In this document: in pieces, positions 1 to 13,999 of the stretch
Position numbering within the stretch: the stretch's first letter is position 1
Layout: the number at the start of each line of letters is the position of its first letter
Assembly (NCBI RefSeq): GCF_015832195.1
Contig: NC_052021.1
Span: 28,918,786-28,982,785 of the forward strand
DNA: 64,000 nucleotides
DNA from: Motacilla alba alba
Lineage: Eukaryota > Chordata > Aves > Passeriformes > Motacillidae
Reading direction: 5' to 3'
The notes under the pieces: model-generated
Database searches by the model: none
Seen by the model: only the letters and a program-made list of their open reading frames with translations
Told to the model about the DNA's origin: nothing
Program-made: the position numbers and the translations under genes

Positions 1-3000
1 TTGGAGTCAATGCTGGGAAATGTAAAACTTGTGACACACTGTGATAATGGGGGCATTTAACACAGACCATTGAGAAATCACAGTCAGGGGAATGAAACAA
101 GAACACCTATATGAGGTGACTTCACGAGTTTTTATTGTCCTTTTGTTCTTCTTTAGAGGGTGAATGGATGGGGATGGGGGCTCAATTTCTGGCTTGTAAG
201 ATACAATTTTAACAGTGATCTTACTAAAACATTGTTGCACCTCATTTTGCCAGAGTTACCAAAAATTGACTTCAATTTGCATGCTTGTGCAGAAGCTTAT
301 GCTAGGTAGAAGCAGAGCATTTATGGTCTCCAGATGGCAGCTGTGTTGATATATGAAGGTCACAGCTTTTTAGAACCATTTGTTTTGTATCCATAGACAA
401 ACTGGTTGAGATTTGGGGCTGCTTGGAATCAGAATGAATGGATAATGAATAACGGAACCTCAGTTTCCACGCAGGAAAAGTAGCCTGTGAGCTACTATGG
501 ATACTCCTATTGGTCAACAGATTGGCCATGCCACCAAGCACTTTTTTAATCAGAAAAAAAAGGCATACCAGGGGACACATGCTATTAAAGTTACCATCAG
601 AGGGAGGAAGGAAGTAACTTCACAAGGAGAATACTGATAAATTTATTCTTCCCAACAAAAATTGTGGAGATAAGCCCATTAACAACTTTCTGTTTCTGCT
701 TCTCTTTGTATTAATTTTCTCCTTCTTAGTTGAAAATTTAGGAGAACATTTAATCTCTTACAAATTATATAGAATTGTATGCCTATTTGTCTAGCTCCTT
801 TCATTAGCAAGGATAGAAAGAACTTTTTGTCAGTTATGTCATTAATCCTGGGCTTCTAGACTTGATTTGACTACTGTGAATCGAGTAACTTCCAGAATCT
901 ATTTGAAAATGTACATATCCATGCTTTTTTTGAGCAGAAGAATTACTCACTTTTCTGAAAAATGGTGTGCCTAACATCCAGCTTCAATCTCACAGGTGGA
1001 ACATGGGCACTTAAACTGACAGAATCAAAGCCCAGGAAAAAAGAGCAGAACAAGGCTGGATTCTCGGAACTGACTAATGATTAAGAGGAGCCTAGAAGAT
1101 CAGGCTTTCAGCTAGCTTTGTATGTCTAACCTCTGAAGACTTAGAAGCATTTAAGGTGTCTCAAACCTGAGCCAAAATTATCTCCAGTCTGAAGTTTGCT
1201 CATTGACTGTTCTCTTCTCTTTGGGCTGGTGACTTCATTTGTCCCACAGGTCCTTTCACAATGCATTTCCCACCGTGCCTGTGGTCCTTTCATCTCGCCT
1301 CATTTCCTGAGAGTGCTTAACTGCTTGGAATTCCTTTCTTTTTCCTAATTTGAGAGTTCAAAGTATGGATTTGTAGCAAATTATTCCTGATGAGCGGTTT
1401 CATTAAAAGAACAGAAGGGAAAATTTTCGAAAAACTTTGTCTGTTGAAAAGGGGAGGGAATAGGGAAATAAAGTACAGCCTCACACAACACTGAGAACTC
1501 CCAGAACTGTAATGCATTGTTTTCTGTAGAGTTAAGTGGATGGTTTGGACATGCTGCTACACCTTATCTTTGCAGATATTAAGATGAGCTCTACTACTAA
1601 ACACAGTGCCCTTCCCTGTTCACAGAGGGGATTTTCCAGTGGGAACAAAGGTTCACTACAAATTGGGCAATTTCTCCACAAAGATCACAGATATAGGGCC
1701 AGAATTTTAGTGCACCTCATGCCTCGGAGATTCATTAAGAGATTATTTGTACAACAAAATGTAATATTTTAATGCATTTTAGTTGTTGAGCATCCAGTAC
1801 AGTTTCTTCCAAGACAACTGGGGAGTTGCAGCTGTACACTAACCAACAAACACAGTGGGACTTCCTCAGCCTGTGATGCCATCAGCCATCGCCTTGATGA
1901 AAGACATGAAGTCTTGTGAAGATTTTCCAATTATTATTTAGACAGGCTCAGATTAATTCTACTGTACCAAGAAGGTAAGACTGAACTTGGAGAGCCTGGG
2001 GTGTCTAAAGCTTAGGAAAAAGGAGAGAACCTATCTGTCACTGGGTCAGATGCTCAGAGGGCTGTTAATAATGCATTTTCATGAGTTAACCTTCTATCCT
2101 GTCCTTTTCAAAACTCTGTCATGTAACATGAGTTATGTGCTACCAGATAATTTTCCTGAAGTGGTTGCAGTGCTCACCAAAGATGGTTGTGCTCTTTCTC
2201 TGGACTATCATTTTAGAACACACTTTAACTACATCATCTGTAGGATATAGCCACTCTGGGGATCTTTTAGAGACACAATTCACAGCAGACAAACCATCTC
2301 TTATGTGTAGTCATGCAAAGTGAAATAAAACAACGTGAGACTGAAGGCGTCAGTCGACTTTAAATGTATCTGAATCCTTTCTCCCAGGAGAAGGCAAAAA
2401 GGCAATGGTTCTAACCTTGCTGTGGCTTGTACAACACTCACAGCACTGATTAACACTTGTTCACGTTCTGCCTGATTTCAGTGGAAATTCCATGGGGCTT
2501 CTGGGAATTCTGAAACCGCCAGATGAGGAATTCATGGAGGGTTACCCGCTGCAAGCAAAAGACAACTAGCTCAGGCAGCATTGCTTCAGCACAGGAGCAC
2601 AGTGTGGCCAGCCTGGCTTTGGCTACAGCCCTGTGGTTTGTACTCCTCTGAGGCACAGTAGGAGCCTGGACCCTTTGGGGCCAAGCAGAGCCGGATCTCT
2701 GGGCTTCCCACATTTTGCAGATGTCTTCAATAAATGGAAATCAGGCAATGGAGGCAGCATGAGCTCAGCACCCCAGCCCAGCACTGTTTTCCACCAAGAG
2801 CCTGGGCAGAGTTGAGGTGTTTTCCCATCTAACCCTGGAGTGTGATGCACTTTAGGTTGGAGACAGGCGCCCTTCTGCTCCACCCAGGGAGATTTTCCAG
2901 CATGCAAAAGTGCTTAATGAGCTCTGGAGCCCAGGATGAAGGTGCTCACTGAATTAAATCATCTTTGGGACTAGGCAGTGTAGAGAGTAAATACTGTACA

Positions 3001-6000
3001 TCACCATCTGAGAGGCTGGCTCCTAACTTCAATTTAATCCCTGTTTAGAATGCTTGAATCTTTATGTTCTCATCCATAAAATGGATTTAACAGCATTTTC
3101 CTGCCTTTCAAGGCAGCTGGGTAAGCACACAAAGATATGTGCCTTAGCACTAATGAGCTCTTATGAGTACTGTAAATGAGAATCATCTAGATTAAAATGA
3201 TACAGGGGCTTTTCTTTATTTTGTTGAAAATAACTGAATCTCTAAGGTCACTTATGAGGGGTTTTTTTCCAGTGGAAACCTTTAAATTTTGTGGAGGAAA
3301 GAGTGGGGCCAGAATCTATCAAACATAAAGGTGCATTCATAAATATGCACAGAGCAGCCCAACATTTTCATGCTAAGGAACTGCTGTATAAAATACTTTA
3401 TTATATTTTATTTTGTTTTATTTTTTCACAGCAAGAAGGGTCTAGTAGAGTCAGCTGCACTAGGGAGAGATCTGATGCCTCAGATTTCTTTCTTTGGGCT
3501 TTGGATTCCAAAAGTAATGAAATAGTTCCACAGAAACAGAAGAGAGAATGAGAGAAGAAAAAAACAACCATGTTTTGTACAGTCCAAATCCACCAATTAT
3601 TACACTATGATACGTGCTTGTAGACTTTGACTAGTGTGAAACATGGCAATATGTACTTTTTGGGCAGAAAATATTTGTTGTACAGAAGAAAGGGCAAGCA
3701 TGAGTTTGAGCTGCACATGCAAGAACAGAGGTACAGAGGAGCCATTCCTCTCACACCTGCTTTGTCTTTTGCCCTTTACTTGTGTGTGGACTTCCTTGTG
3801 CCTGGTACAAGGAATAAATTATTCATTTGTGGCAGGATTAGAAAGCCCTAACTCCAAAAAAGAGAGTAATATAATGGGATAAAATGACTTGAACTTTAAA
3901 TTGTTACTTAGGCTTAAATCCAATGGACTTCATTGCTTGAAATTAGAAAATGAACATAGTACTCTTTTCTTGGGTTGGCTTTTGGTTTGGTTTCTTTTTG
4001 TTTTGTTGCTGTTGTTTTGGGTTTTGTTTGTTTTTTCCTCAGGTGTTGGAAACAAGATCTTTTGGAGCATCCTCTGCTATTTATCACAAAACCAGCTGCA
4101 GAGCTGAAACATGAGATGTACAAGGCAAAATTAATAAAGATTGTCATCCTTTCTGGTTTGTCTCTTCCTGCAGGATTTCTGAGGTGCCCTTGCAGCCACA
4201 CCAACTGTGTGTGATTACAGTGAGTATGATTATGTCTGGATGCTTAGCCCCAATTTCCAAGCTGAAGACTACAATTCTATTGTGTATTATTTATAAAGTT
4301 CCTGCTAGGCCTAATGCTTGCTTCAGGAGAGATCACTGTTGAATATTTGAGCTGAACCTGTCTCATATACCACTTAACAACCCACCTTATCAGCACACTG
4401 TCCATAGGAATGCTGAACACACTTCCCACCAAGGTAAATTTTAACTGCTCCATTACTTTCTCAGAAAACTGGCCCCCCTTTTTGGTAAATACCTTCTGAT
4501 ACCTTGGACTGAGTGTACCACCTGAAAAGAGTGTCAGGGTCTCCTGTATGCAGTTGAATGCTGTTTCACCACCAGCATTTCACTCTGGAAACTTTGGACT
4601 CTTCTCAGTTTTCCAAGTCAGCAATTGGATCATATTTATTTAGAGCTGGCTGTGTAAATGTATTGATTTGTAGCCTGTTATTGTTTTTTGCCTTGTATTT
4701 ATGTGGCTCTAATGGACTGAAAGTGTTTCAAAACTGAAGGGGATTAAAATATAGAGCTTTTTCTCTGGGTAAGTGTAGGGAATATTATAACTTTAAATCT
4801 GTTCTAAAATGTGATTTTACAGCATTTATATACTGTTATTTTAAAGCCAGAGATACTGTGCCATCCAGTAATTGAGTACAAAGCCATGAAAATAGTAGAA
4901 AGAAATGAAGGTACAGAGAGGAAACAATGAAGCTGGCAATACAAACCCTTGTCAAATGTGAGGAATGAGCTTTGAAACAAGCTCTGACTTTGCCTTTGCC
5001 ACTTGCTTGGCCGAATAATCTCACCCTCCCCCCCCAGCCAGATGTCACCATATGGCCAGTGACAATTTTCAATTAAAGGCCTATGGTGTTTATCATCTCC
5101 TTTTACATATGGATGAAAAGCAGTCCTGTGACCTGCCCATCGCACCCAAGAGGATTGGGCTCCTTCTTTAAAAGATGTGTGTGCCAAGATTCATCCTCAT
5201 CTTGGTGCCTTAAGTTTCCAAGCCCAGTTTTAGTATTTTGAACCTTTGTTCAGCCACTGCCAGCTCTGAATCGAGCCTGCATCTCCTGCAGTCCCTGGGT
5301 ACTGAGGGTGGGCTTTGGAGAAGCTTAGGGCTCAACTCTTGACAGTGCTGAAAATGCCACTGTGCAGTTGATTCGAGCCTCACAGCTGCTTTGGCTGCCC
5401 ACTTCTGCAAGGGGCAATTTCAGAGCACGGCCACGCAGATGTGAATGTTGTGTCACGCATCCCAACTACGGAGCAAGGAACCCACTCATTGTGACAGCAC
5501 CAGTCACACTTACCAAGGGGTCCTGGCACCCTTCACAATGAGGGACAGATGTTAATGATCCAATCAGCTGCTCATCCTTAAGATTGCATAATGATTATCC
5601 AACAAATTTGATTATTGGAGTTACTATGTGTTTTAAGCTAACTTTTATGCATGGCTGGGCTTTCCCAGTAATCCTACACAGTATCCAAGGCACCATTCAG
5701 TGGCTTCTTTCAAATCCCTGCAAAGCAATTACTGTCCTTTCTACATATTCAGGAATTGTCAGTTTCAGGTGCAATTAAAGTGAAATTGCTTTCAGTAGGT
5801 ACTTGGCTATGATGACTTTTGCTGGTCATAATTCTCTCTACACTATGTTGCTTCTTCAGATAAAAATTATATTTCTCTTGTGTCTTGGAATCTCAAGCTC
5901 ATTTTTGACCCAAAGTATCCTCCGAGAGTTGTAAAACTAAGATGTTATAACTGCACATTACCTAGTAATGAACATTGTGAGAGTCAGGCCAGGAAGATGA

Positions 6001-8601
6001 AGACAAGAGGTATGAATTAATGTTTTAATAATCTTCCTCAGATCGGTTCAAGTCATACAGGCAAGGATCCCAGTAACTGCTGGTGAGCAATGCAGCTGCT
6101 CCAGTAGGGTCTGATATTGCTGTGTAACTCTCCCAGGAGATGGTGCTCAGTGTCTGCAGAGACAGATGGTCACTCAGCCACCAAGAGAGCTTTGACCTTG
6201 TCCCAGCACGATGGTGCGACTGTGCACTTTGGACAGAACTGCTGCTTACAGTGACACGGCTTTTGCTGGAGGCATAGGAAGCTCATTAATTTATTTTTAC
6301 TTCTGTTCAATCCTAGGCTATGCAAGACATCCTTGTGTACTGGTCCGGGACATCCACCATTTTTATAAGGGAAAGCAAAGACCTGCTCCATTCAGACTAG
6401 CACAAGGTTTGAATTGAAACACAGCTGTGAATCATGCCACTTGGTTCTGCAGGGCTAGGACAGGAAACCTGTGGAAGCAGCATCTCTCACTGCACCATGC
6501 TGGTGTTCCTTCTCCAGTACAGGAGCCAACCAGTATGAGACATTTTGCAGACCTGCACAATGCCAGCCTTCCCACACATCCATGTGCGCTGCCAGGCCAG
6601 ATCTGCTGGGATTCATCCATGGTTGAAATAACCAGAACAGTGTCTTGTTCTTGCAGTTTAGAATACAAAGAATTTCCAAAGACAGTGCAAAAACTCTGTT
6701 TTAACATCTCAAAGCAGAAACCCTAAACACTACAGAGCTATATCCTTGAGAAATAGGTTTAATAGATTAAGAGGCTGTCTTCTGGCACTGTGCAAGGTGT
6801 TGGACTTGCCTGAATCATTCCTTGAACACAGCTTTTCTCAGAGAAAAAAAACCTTGTCTGGTTTTAAAGATTTTGTTCAATGGTGGAGAACACAGTACAA
6901 ATCTTGCTTACTTGTTCCTCTGTTTACTTACATTCTCTGTTAAAAATACTACACTTCTCTACGCTGAACTGGTCTAGATTTAACAGCCAGCCAGCCTTGT
7001 TAAAGCTTTGTCTGTGGACGGAAAACTTTCTAGTTAGCTATTTTCTAATTTTCTGTTCCTTGTTAGGTTCCCACAGTCAGTGTTCATGACAGTACACAGT
7101 GGGGTCGTGATGAGATTGCACAGTTAGGGATGTGCCATTAGCCATGCTTTTCACAGACACTTAGCATCACCCTTTTGGCTCTTCTTGGAGCCATCTCCAA
7201 TTTTTCAGCACTAGTTTGATAAGATTTACTGAAAAAGGACAGTACAGACCCAGATGGCTTCCCACCCAGTGCATTCAGAAGTGGCAACACTTCCATGTGT
7301 GTTACTATAAATACAGCAACAAACACTTAAAATGATTTAATCTTATATTTTTAAGTACCTGTCTGCTCTGAGATGGGTGCAAAGCCACTGAAGTCGTGCT
7401 CAGAAAAGCCAGTATGCCTGAGTTGACCCTATTCCTCCATTTGGTTGGTCCAGAAAACATGATTCAGTACAAAAAGGAGTACATTTGCAGTGACTGTGCC
7501 AGATACAGCTTTCTCAGATATCAGTGAACCAAAAAATTGGGAACAGGGGGAAAAGTTATTAGAGAAACTGTTACCACTGCAACCTCCTTTGTTTTCTTTA
7601 ATATACCCTCTTGATCTGTTCTGTGCTCAGAGCCACTTTCCAGTTTGTCAGCCACCATGAGTCCAGCTCCTGGTTGTTGGGTGTTTAAAAAAGTCAGTTA
7701 ACCAATAAAAACCCGAGCCAAGCTCCCAACGAGCATCCGGCTGTGCTTGTTTGGATGTGTCTGTGAGTAATGCCAAGCTACAGGAAAGCCAAGCCAGTAT
7801 TCAGACATCAGTTTTTGGAAATGGGATTTGTTGTGTTATTTATCTTCTGTATTAATGGAGAGGGCCTGGCTTTTGTTTTTTAACCTTGTTGTTTCAATGC
7901 CAGAACTGTAGAAATATAACCCAAATTAAAACAATAGCTCTTAAAAGATGTGATATTTTCTTCCATCCCCCGTTTAGTAAGCAGCCTTGGCAGTGTCATT
8001 TCATATAAAGAACTGCAAAGTCACAAGGTCCAGAAATACAATAATTCCAGGAATGACAAAAAAAATGACCTGCTTTGTCTTTTTATTGACTATAACTGTG
8101 GTGAAAAAGGCCATTCTGCATCCTCAGCCGTAACTAGTTAATTACTTTCTGTTGTTTTTTGTAGATGTTTCTAACCAACATTAAGTAAAATGTACATTGT
8201 GGAGCAAACCATCCATACAGTATATGCCATAATTACTGTTCAGCAATTTCACACTAGCAAAAATTTATTAAAACTTCACGACTCATTAATAGTAAGTGAT
8301 CATAATCGCTTAATAGAAAAGGAAACTCAGCTAATGATAGAAGTGCTGATTAATGTTTTTGACCTTAAGACAGGAAGTCAAGTGAAATTAATGTCATTGG
8401 GTGTTGAAAGTTAAGTTATTGTCAAGTGTAGATAGCCTCTAATCAAAAGAGAAATCCCACAACTTCACAAATGTTGTCTTCTTCATGACAAAACTATTGC
8501 TTTTCTATACTCCATGGTATTTTTAGAAATCTCACTGCCACATTTCAAATGGCAAGATTGACCCATTTATTACAAAAGTCAGTTAAAAAAAGGAAGTTAC
8601 T
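1..8601. other. Gene-free flank downstream of GFRA1
   Basis: I see no coding exon, RNA gene or recognisable transposon in this stretch. Open frames are short, occur on both strands and lack homology I can name. The sequence is AT-leaning, with one GT-rich simple-repeat patch near 3971..4037 and a moderately GC-rich patch near 2560..2900 where open frames overlap on both strands. It lies 3' of GFRA1, which reads away from higher coordinates. In mammals the next gene on this side is ATRNL1, but nothing here looks like an ATRNL1 exon. Confidence 0.55.
3971..4037. repeat. GT/T-rich simple repeat
   Basis: The plus strand is almost entirely G and T here, with repeated GTTT and GTTTT units (TTTTGTTTTGTTG, TTTTGTTTGTTTTTT). 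It is low-complexity sequence. It could be the degraded A-rich tail of a minus-strand retroposed copy, but no element body is recognisable beside it. Confidence 0.7.
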
Positions 8602-8608
8602 CACACAC

Positions 8609-8663
<55 letters not shown>
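8602..8663. repeat. Compound (CA)n/(CATATA)n/(TA)n microsatellite
   Basis: About 62 bp: a CACACACA block, then several ACATAT hexamer units, then a long uninterrupted TA run. Such compound tracts are unstable in length. An open frame running through it (Tyr-Thr and Tyr-Ile repeats) is an artefact of the repeat. Confidence 0.95.
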
Positions 8664-8666
<3 letters not shown>

Positions 8667-11600
8667 CCACTTCAGGATGGGATCTTAAAGAAATACTTAA
8701 CACACTGGCAGCATTATATATAACTATTTATCTTTCTTTTGGTCCACAGTATTCCCTTTATGAGCTCAGGTTAAATATTTTTGAAGAGAATAACAGCCCA
8801 GCTGACCAGTCTGTTGCCTCATCACACATCAGATGCTTGGGCACTGCTGGAGCTGACAGGATGACTGTCCTTGCAGCCAGCTGTGTGCCTGGAAAACATC
8901 AGCCTCAGCTTTGCATCCGGCTGCTTCTGATGCCCACTGGGGCTGTTGCAAGTGCATTTGGGATGCAGCAGGCACTGGACGGCACCAGGAGGTGCTGCGG
9001 CCAACCTCAGGCCAGGTTAATGTGGGAGTGGAATATCTGTGCAAGGGTCCCAGTCCCTGAGGTAGCTCAGGTACTGGGTTGTAAATGGAAATTACTTCTA
9101 CTTCAGCTGTAAATATTTTTTATGTGTGCTCTTTTTTCATTTTTTTTGAAATGAGACATTATTTGAAAGCAGGATTCCCCAGGACATACTTGTTCTTAAT
9201 TATGCCGCAGCCCTGCACGTAACATTTCAAGATGAAGGGTGTGGAGCCTCTCACACATTGGCCTAATCTATCCCACTGAAAAGGCTGAATGGAGATGCCT
9301 CAGCCTTTCACCTGAGAAGAAATTCTTTCCAGATGCTAACTCAGGTTGTGAGCACTCTAAAACTCAGTTTGAATAACCTTCTCTAGATCATTCAACAGCT
9401 CCCATGATGGGCAGAGAGGGAGGGACAGTTTCTTCCAAGTATGAGCAGAAACCTGGCTACGTGTTAGTGAGCTTTATGTTCATTTGACATCAGTCAAAGT
9501 CACAGAGGGAAGGACAATCCCTTTCTAATAATGTCACTCAATATTTAGCCTACCTACATTTGTATTAATAATAAAGCCCTCAGGCAGTGAGTTATGTGCA
9601 GCCATTGATCTGCTCAAAACAGCACTGAAATATTGACAAATACTGTTTTGGAGACAAATAAAAGCTAAACTGTATTTATATCCACCAGATTCTGACCTCT
9701 GACAAACAAGCAAATGGAACTGCACAGCCAGGTTAATGCTACCTTTGAGCCTCTCCAAACCAGAATGAAGCCAGCAGTGGATTGGTAAATGCAGATTTAT
9801 TTTTACATTTTTGTTTTTATAATTTATATCTGTGTGTGTACTTTGTGGGAGACTTTCCAACTGCTTCTCTTGAAGATTTTTTTGTGTTAACATCTCTTTT
9901 GAAAGCAAGAGGGATGTGGCACACTTGCAAACCTGGAGATAAATACCATCTGTTTAGTTAACTTCACTAAGAATATTGGCGGAATATTGTTCTTTTTAAA
10001 AAACATATATATACAAGAGCAATTCAGAGATTTGAATTGCAGGTCCTCCCAAAGCAATTGACTACAAGACTTTATTTCATAATGCTGCAGAACATTTTTT
10101 TTTTGTATTTTTATTAAAGACTCTGTAAACTACACTTTCTACCTCAGAGCAAAAGATTTTCTATCATCCTCTTTGGGGGAAAAAAAAAACCCAACAACAA
10201 CCAATCCAAAAAGCTTTCTGCACAATTAGTATGGAGCAACATTTCCCAGCCTCTATTTTGGCTTTTTCCTCGCCATTGCTCTGCAGTTTTCTGTAATTAA
10301 TACAGATAAAAAATTTTGGCGACGCAGAATTAGGGGGTGTAATTTGTATTCAGAGCCAAAAAAGACATGCATCTTACCAATACAACTGAGTTTATTGTTA
10401 CCAAAAAAATGTTTCAGGAAATCATACTTCTGTCTCTGAACACAAACCAGAACTCAGCATGAAGCAGACAAAAACAGAGACAGGTTTTTTTGCCAACATG
10501 CAGGAGCAGTGCAAGTGTCAGGGCAGGCTGATTGCTTGGGCAGAGTATTTTGGAGAGCTCTAGGAGCATGCCTGGGAAATGGTTAGGATCACCTTTCAAA
10601 ACCCCTTTCCTGTGCAGCTTACAACTCTGCTAACTTAATGGCACACTGGAAGGGCATCTCCAAGAAAACTCCAAGGGGGAAGGTGTCAGATTTGTCCCCT
10701 CTAACCTGTCCATCTTTGTCCACGCCTGCTTTGAAGATGCCAAACCATTCATCTGCTTACCAGGGTGTCATTTAGAATTTTTCTGCAGAACCCAACCCAT
10801 TTAACTGAAATTATTCTATAAAAGCCATGTAAAGTAGATAACACCACTTATCCAGGCATCACTAGACCCTACTAACATTCCTAAAGGAAGTCAGCCAAAG
10901 TGTGATGAGCACTGTTTTACACGTGGCAGCCAGGACAGAGAGAACTCAGTTTCAGTTTCTTTGTGAGGATGCTGGTGCCCTCCATCATGACAAGAGATGG
11001 ATGCTGTGAGGGGTCGTTCTTTATTAACAGCATAGCCTCTACATGTGGAACAAGGGCAGTGTGATACAGTGGCTCAAGTTTGTGCACTTTCTAGGCAGAC
11101 CCTTTGCACTAATTTTCCCAGCCTTTGTCCAGGAATAGTGGCCCTAACTGCCATGACCTGTCAGCCCACGGGGAAATTGCCAAAGGCAGTCTACGTGTGA
11201 ACAATTAAAAGCAAAAACCCTGCCAACCCTAGATCAACAAAACACAGCCTAAAAATCATACCCACAGATGAGGCACACTGAAGAATCCATCTGGTCATGC
11301 ACAGTTGGCTGCTTAGTGATGTCAAACACAGCTTGGTTTCATCCGTCCCAGGAGAGGCTGCTCAGCAAGTCTGTCATGAAGCTGTACCTCATGAGTGAAG
11401 GCTTTGCTGCTGTTCCTCCATCCTCACCCTCCTCTTTCACAGCACTGGAGCTGTGGCAGCGCAAAGAATGAGGGAAAGGTAGAAGGCAAGTCCAGTGCTA
11501 ACCCACACCGGCAAACATTTTGGTTGTTTTTGTGCACCACACTCTCCAAACACGTCTTTGAAATGGTTAAACGTTTGGAAGATGGCACTGCAGGAGCTGA

Positions 11601-13999
11601 AGAGCCTGGAGCACTTTATGCACAGGACTTAATAGCAGCAGAATGACTCCTAAATCCAAGCAACCTCAATAGCGGGCCCATGAAGCCAAGCTGAGTGTTG
11701 GATACTGCCAAACAGAATGTGCTGCCTTCCCCTCCCACCTCCTGAAACACAGATCATCTGGGTAGCAAACAACGCCAGGACAGCTAAACATCTACTTGCA
11801 TCACCCCTGCAACTCTAGACCCTCCTGCAGCTGCCAAAGCATGATGATGATTTAGTTGGAAAAGTGTTTTCAGCCCTTGTAGAGCAGACCTTTAACCTTG
11901 GATTTTGTGCATCTCTACCACTCCCATGTCTCCTTCTCGCACCCTTCCCCCAAACCTTGCTTCTCTCTCGGAGTAACAGCAATTTAAACTGTCTGGTCTT
12001 AAAATGGGGGAGGCTCTGGCCCTTTGCTGAGCAGCAGCTTTTACACGGGTGAGTGTGACTGCCCTTTGCTCATAATATATTCATTTGTTAAATCTCAGTT
12101 CGAATATGAGTAAACGCTGAAATTATTTTCTTGGTTTTTAGTCACCAACATGAGGAAAGGCATCCTGAAAGCTTGTTTATCCACCTTCCCTCTCCTCTCC
12201 CAGCACACTCTGCATTTCCTAAAATAACCTCCCGCTAGCGCTTTTGTCTTCAAAGCCTCTGCAGCCTCTTCTGCTGCCATTGTGTGAACATAGGAGCGAG
12301 CCCTTTCTTTCTGGCCTGGCAGGATGAAGGGGTGGGGTGGGTGTGGAGGCGCCTGTGCGTGCCAGAGAGTGAACAAGCATGAATAGGGCCAGCTGGCCCC
12401 TCTCGTGCCCGTCCCTCCATCATTTCCATCTGATGCTGCCTGCTCATTGTAATTTTGCAGGCCACATTCACTAACACAAAGAGACTAGGGAGCAAGCAAA
12501 TGAACAGATATTTAAAGGGAAAAAGCTTTATTTCTTATTTTCTTAGATCATGGACTGCAAAACAACAGGGAAAAATGAAATCAACTTTGTTGTCTTTTTT
12601 TTTTTTTTGCCAGTCAAGCTTCCTTTTTTTTTTTTTTTTTTAAATAATAAATCAAAACAGAAGAAAAACAACCAGGAAATTGTTCTCACAAAAACATGCT
12701 TTTTAATAAAAAAAGAGAATAATGTTTATTGAGAGGGATTTTTTTCTGGATATGTACAATACTAATGCAGGAGGATTATGCTAACAGAAAATGCCAAACA
12801 TCATGGATTGACTTCCAAAGTGTGGACAGTCCAAAGAGCAACGTCCTCAGAGCAAGTAAGTCAACAGGAACAAGTGAACAGTGGTTTTGGGGTTTTTTTT
12901 ACAACAAATTACCAGCCATTATGACTGAAGACCTGACACAGAATAACCTGCAGTGAGATGTACAGAAATCAGTAAGACGACACAGAATTTTCACAAGAAG
13001 GTAACTGTTTGTGTAAGAATTTCCTCCAGAAAATGGAAGCAGGTTCTAGACAGTTTTGGAAAAAGACAAAGAGAAAAAATAGGTGGAAAAAAGTGCAGGA
13101 AAATACTAACATTGGATATCCTCAGATCACAGTGAATGCCAGTCCTCCTGGGTCCAAATGCTACCTGTTACCTTTATCTTCACCACTTCTGCTTACCCTC
13201 AACTAATTGCTTTATCATCACGATGTAAGAAAAATTACTTTTATTATGAGCCTTCTCCTGCTTTTTCCTTCTTGCTGCAGCTCTCGTCAACTTGTAGTTT
13301 ACACAAAAAGTGCTAAATTCAACCTACCCTCAGGTTAAAGACACATGCACCTTCCCAGCCAGAGCAGTACTAATCACAGCTAATTATTTCAATACTAGGT
13401 AATGCTGCACAAAACCTCACACAAACCCTGTCAGGGCAAACTCAGTAGCAATAATTCTGGGGGAGGGAGAACATGGAGATCAATAACTGCCACCAGTTAA
13501 GTTTCCCACATGTTGGAGTGCTTTGAAGCAATTTCTCCCACTGACCGCACTCAGGATTTATTTTTTTGTTCTTATCCAGAAACAGTAGGCTACTGGGAAG
13601 AGGTAAGAGGTTGATTTTATGCAGCACTTCCCAGAAAAGCAGCAATATAAAAATCAAGACAATATTTTTCTTTCAATTTTTACCTCTACTTAGTTTCTTT
13701 TTAAGAAATGTGTGACTCAGCTCAGTCTGGGTTGTGCACTCCTGACTGCCAGGCACAATCCCCTGTGAGGCTTTGTTCCACCTCTAATAACCCTTACAAA
13801 CATTCCTACTGTCTTAACTTTCACTTAAAGGTTAAAACCTTTGTCTCAGCCAGAGAATGTCATTGCTAATGACCAGGTCTGGGGATGTCAGGAGGAGATC
13901 CTGTGCTCCCAGCATTTAGGTTAGTATGCTCCCAAAAGAATTGCTTCACTTCTCAGAAGGGGGAACAGTTTCCATGGGCTAAGCCACAAAGTCAAAGAA
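8664..13999. other. Gene-free flank, no clear repeat body
   Basis: No exon or known transposon recognised. Two long T runs (12595..12608 and 12624..12641) are the only clear low-complexity tracts. The stretch around 10250..10360 combines AT-rich sequence with a few retained CpGs and could be a conserved non-coding element, but that needs an alignment. Confidence 0.5.

Noticed and set aside
8549..9112. 187-codon plus-strand frame
   Set aside because: It runs through the CA/TA microsatellite, giving Tyr-Thr and Tyr-Ile repeats, and then through unremarkable sequence. No homology, and overlapping minus frames exist.
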